Assembly (NCBI GenBank): GCA_003952965.2
Contig: CM025852.1
Span: 21,640,307-21,704,306 of the forward strand
From: Morella rubra
Taxonomy: Eukaryota > Streptophyta > Magnoliopsida > Fagales > Myricaceae
Direction of reading: 5' to 3'
Length of the DNA stretch: 64,000 nt
Part shown: positions 60,601 through 64,000 of the stretch, in pieces
Position numbering within the stretch: the stretch's first letter is position 1
Layout: every line of letters begins with the position of its first letter
Program-made: the position numbers and the translations under genes
Notes under the pieces: model-generated
What the model was told of the DNA's origin: nothing
The model's database searches: none
The model's input: the letters and a program-made list of their open reading frames with translations, nothing else

Positions 60601-63044
60601 TGTGCAATTGCTCAACCTGCAGAACTTAAGCATACTTGTAAGAACTTGAGCAGGAAACTTCAGAAGTAAATATGTGAACAACCAGTTTGAACAACTTCAT
60701 TAATACATTTGACAACTGTTTACACAATCTACATAAGAATTTCCATGTTGCCATAGGCTCCGGCTCAAGTGGTAAAGGATGAAGGACAGTAAGCAGTGTA
60801 GCATTAGTCAAACATCACCAAATATGCATGTTTATCAGTCACCATAATTCAAAGAGGACAATTAAAACGGGAAAGGGATCCACTGAAACTATATAGTTTC
60901 TCAAACAGGATCCTTATGACATTCTGTTAAACTTCTTCATAGGTAAGAGGTTTACAAGACTGGGTTTTAAGAAATTGGAAACCAATGTACTTTGGTAAGG
61001 TCATCACCTCTGTTCTCCCTTGAAGGATAGGTTTTCCAACAATTAGTTCCGCAAATACACAGCCAACACTCCAAAGATCCACAGATGCTCCATAATCAGT
61101 TGATCCCAGCAGAAGTTCAGGAGGACGGTACCATAAAGTGACAACACGACTGGTCAGGGGTTGCCTATGCCCAGAACTACAGAAATTTGCCAATCCAAAA
61201 TCAGCCACCTTCAAAATTCCTTCATTATTTACCAAAAGATTTGATCCTTTAATGTCCCGATGCATTACGCCCCTTGAATGACAATGCTCAAGTCCAGATA
61301 ACAACTGCTTCATGTAGCATTTGATCTACGAAATAAAAATCAAACTCACTCTTTTAATATACAAGTAAACATAAATATTACACACAACTTGGAAACCATG
61401 AGCATATTGAATAAAATTATCTCATTTATTTGTTCTTATAGCATCATTCTTGTTCTGATTTCGCACAGATTGAAAATGAGTTTACTTGTTTTTGGTCAGC
61501 TTCACGAAAAACACTTTGCATTTTAGCAAATGAGCTTTACCAGCATAGTCCAACTTTTTGTGGTATTTTAGCTGACTACAGAAGGGTTCTGCGCTTCAGT
61601 AATAATGAAATCCAAACACCCTCAATGAAGAATTATATGACAGGTCGGTGATGAGGCAAAGTGGGCAAACCTGTGACTCATTGAACTTGATGTCAGGACA
61701 AGATAAGAGTCCAGTAATATCATGCTCCATGTACTCGAATACAAGGTATATGCTACATGACAATCGGGAAGTAATTAGGCCCTCCAGTTTTATGATGTTT
61801 GGATGGTCAAGCCTGCGAAGAATCATTATTTCTCGTGCCATAAACCTGACACTCTCAGGCTCAAAATTGTCAAACCGCACCTTCTTCAGAGCAACAATCT
61901 TGCCAGTTTCATTGTCACGTGCTCGGAACACGCTGCTATAGGTACCCTGTCCAATCTACTCAAGCAGTTGAAACTGAATAGACTTAGAATCAGAAAGAAA
62001 TAACACAACAAGCAGTAGGACATTGATGCAGCATTAACCAATCTGCCATCAGAATGGCCTAAGGAACAGGATATAGAAACAACCCCCATAAACTCCAAAT
62101 AAAACATCATCAGTAAGAAGCATCCCCAAATTTGACCCAAATTTTGAAAAGAACAAAACTTATAGAAAACCATACTCTTTGGAAAAGTAATTTGACGACT
62201 TGATGGAAAACTTTTTCTCTTAAAGGAAGAAGAGCAAGAACCGAAAGTTCATTCCCGTAAGCGAAAATGAAGTGATCACAGAAATAGCTACTAAAATGTC
62301 AATATAACTACATTCCAGTAGAATTTAAAAAGAAAAAGAAGGCGAAGAAATAAAAACCTCCATTTTTGGATTTCCCGGTTTTTGAATCATCGAGTTTCAT
62401 TTCTACAAAGACAAAATTGTTTACCAAAAATTCCTTCGATGAAATAAAACAAAATGGCATGTTAGCTATAAAGAAGAGAAATTTGCTAAAAATAAGTTAT
62501 TGCCTTTTTGTTCATCCTTTCCATAAAGAATCAATCACAGTCACACACCTAATGCCACCAACATTATCACCAGAATAATGTGAAAATAATTAAAAAAGAC
62601 TGCACTTTCATAAATATTGTTAACAATATACTAATAAGAGTAATGAGCGGCAACCTTTTCTAATTTTTCGAAGGCATCGGGTCGGTGAGGGACCCAGCCT
62701 TGAATAGCCTCACCGGCGACGGCGCTGAGCCAAGCCGGCCAGCCAGCGGCCACCTGCTCCCCCTCCACGTACTTGTGCAAATTCCCCAGTCTGAAGCTCA
62801 ATGACGACTCGTTCCCATTCGAACTCGCTCTCCCGGACTCACCCAACTCGCTCCCACTCAACCCCACCACCACCACCGGCTCCCCATTCTTTTTACCACT
62901 ACTTTTCTTTCCCTTGTCACCCTCCCCTGAGCCGACCCAGCTACGACCCGAATTCCCAGCCGCGATGCCACTGTCCCGGAGCGCCCCGGAGTGGTCCAAA
63001 GCAGGCGTCACGGACACCGCCTGCTTCGAGCTCACGCAACCCAT
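57653..63044 (-). CDS. CDK-like Ser/Thr protein kinase, IBS1/At1g54610 type, 9 exons
   Basis: Exons on the minus strand: 63044-62655, 61955-61671, 61325-61008, 60616-60389, 60058-59961, 59320-59227, 59124-58591, 58067-57935, 57672-57653. All join in phase to a 699-residue protein ending GKKHGK. The start is ATG 63044; MGCVSSKQ is an N-myristoylation signal with a palmitoylatable Cys, pointing to membrane attachment. The kinase domain (about 127-411) has GQGTYS, Lys154, HRD 247-249, DFG 267-269 and the CDK-type activation segment TSRVVTLWYRPPELLLG. The helix corresponding to PSTAIRE reads PESVRFMAREI, typical of the plant CDKC-like/CRK group. The C-terminal third is Ser/Lys-rich and poorly ordered (SGFAWAKRRKDD, HRVDELLEKHERHIR). 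Arabidopsis relatives (IBS1 group) are linked to defence priming; that role is from the family. The gene looks intact. Confidence 0.92.
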
Positions 63045-64000
63045 CACACCCAGTTACAAACACCACCACCCCGAGAGCATAGCACTCAAAATCGGCAAAC
63101 TAACCTGGTCGAACCTTCAAATGGGTTTGAACTTCGTGAACCGGAAATAGTTAAGCCGCTAAGAGAGAGAAAAAATAGAAGAACGCAGGACGAGAACAGA
63201 GGATCGAACCAAAATGGGTTATATAAATTTACACCACAAACCCGAACTCAGAACCAAAATGTAAAAGGCTTTTTATGTTGTTGTTTTTTTTTTTTTTTGT
63301 CGTTTCACTTTCTGAGCTTCTTTCTTCAGTTCGGCGACAATTGCGGGAGATGGCGGATAGAGGATTTTAATGCGGCTTTCCCAGAACGGAATTCGCGGAA
63401 TCAACGGAAGAGAGAGACCACCACTTTTGTGGACGTTTGTTTTTCAAGAAAAATAAGGGAATATTTTAAACGTTTGTGTGTTTGTTCTCTATACGTGTTT
63501 TCCAACTTTACTATGATGTTTTTGGTTTCCTTGTTCCCAACTGTTGTTGTACTTTAAACGTCTTCTGTGGGAGAAGTGCACGAGACGGGAGGGAAAACGA
63601 GTCGGGAAATGGGGTCCATTTGACGGAGGGAGCCAATGGGGATGCTGCGTGTGGCGCGTGCAATAATTTTCTTTCCGATTTGAAATTTTTCCACTCGGGG
63701 ATTAGGAGGTTTGTGGGTTTTGGTTGGGTGGGTATTGACTTATGAGCCTTGTGGTTTTGGAGTTCTTTTGCTTTTTCTGTGGTTTTTTTTCAGCAATTTG
63801 AAATTTTGTTTAAACTTGCGTAGGAGTAGGGGTGTGTAGAACGGAACACGAGAGGGAAGAGCGAAATTGATTGGTCAATAAGAAAGGAAAATCCTTCCCA
63901 AAAAAAAAAAAAAAGAAGAAAGGAAAAGAAAACTCGAAAGGAAAGGCAGGGAGGAGGCATACTCCCCATTTGAGCCTTTTCTTTTGGCAGTTCCCACTTC
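63045..64000 (-). promoter_or_regulatory. 5' UTR and promoter region of the CDK-like kinase gene
   Basis: Upstream of ATG 63044. It contains a poly(T) run (63285-63298 on +) and GA/AG-rich stretches. Open frames on the + strand here run into the kinase first exon and match no family. No other gene was identified up to the window end. Confidence 0.4.

Noticed and set aside
62773-63557. + strand open frames over the kinase first exon and upstream
   Set aside because: Antisense to the conserved MGCVSSKQ exon, and they match no family.

Overview
The window is nuclear DNA of a eudicot, probably a woody species. It has AT-rich intergenic DNA, GT-AG introns of 0.1-2.5 kb, plant-only gene families (CrRLK1L receptor kinases, class II formins, IBS1-like CDK-type kinases), a SIRE-type Copia element and many small nonautonomous transposons. 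No prokaryotic features, tRNA genes or CRISPR arrays were seen. Coordinates of spliced genes come from reading exon homology and splice signals by eye.

Layout. 100-4750 (+): the last ten exons of a LON-substrate-binding/RING protein gene; its 5' part lies outside the window and one intron uses a GC donor. 6143-8779 (+): an intact intronless CrRLK1L receptor kinase close to ERULUS/CAP1. 12784-13788 (+): an intact intronless gene for a multi-pass membrane protein of unknown function. 13789-31920: a rearranged zone. The 3' half of the membrane-protein gene and its flank occur three times, as a direct copy (A, with the intact gene), an inverted copy (C, 15871-16674) and another direct copy (B, 29731-31458). 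A piece of the formin 3' end occurs twice, in place and inverted at 15031-15870. A decayed SIRE-type Copia fossil (16675-27033) and a truncated hAT transposon (27034-29730, carrying a Tourist-like MITE) sit between C and B. 31921-46907 (-): a 17-exon class II formin gene close to Arabidopsis FH20. Its introns hold hAT-type nonautonomous elements and LINE 3'-tail insertions. 47400-57650: about 10 kb without a gene, holding MITEs, a Mutator-like element with a perfect 9-bp target duplication, an A-rich satellite-like tract and a decayed piece of organellar 23S rRNA gene. 57653-63044 (-): a nine-exon CDK-like kinase gene (IBS1/At1g54610 type) with an N-myristoylation signal.

No pathway joins the genes; several act in cell-wall or cytoskeletal signalling (receptor kinase, formin), which is probably coincidence. 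The most unusual part is the zone between the membrane-protein gene and the formin. Its order, copy A forward - copy C inverted with out-of-order blocks - copy B forward, resembles a replication-based inverted triplication that was later split by transposons. The formin has two further oddities: one FH2 exon looks damaged, and its FH1 proline repeat shifts reading frame inside a minisatellite that is open in all three frames.
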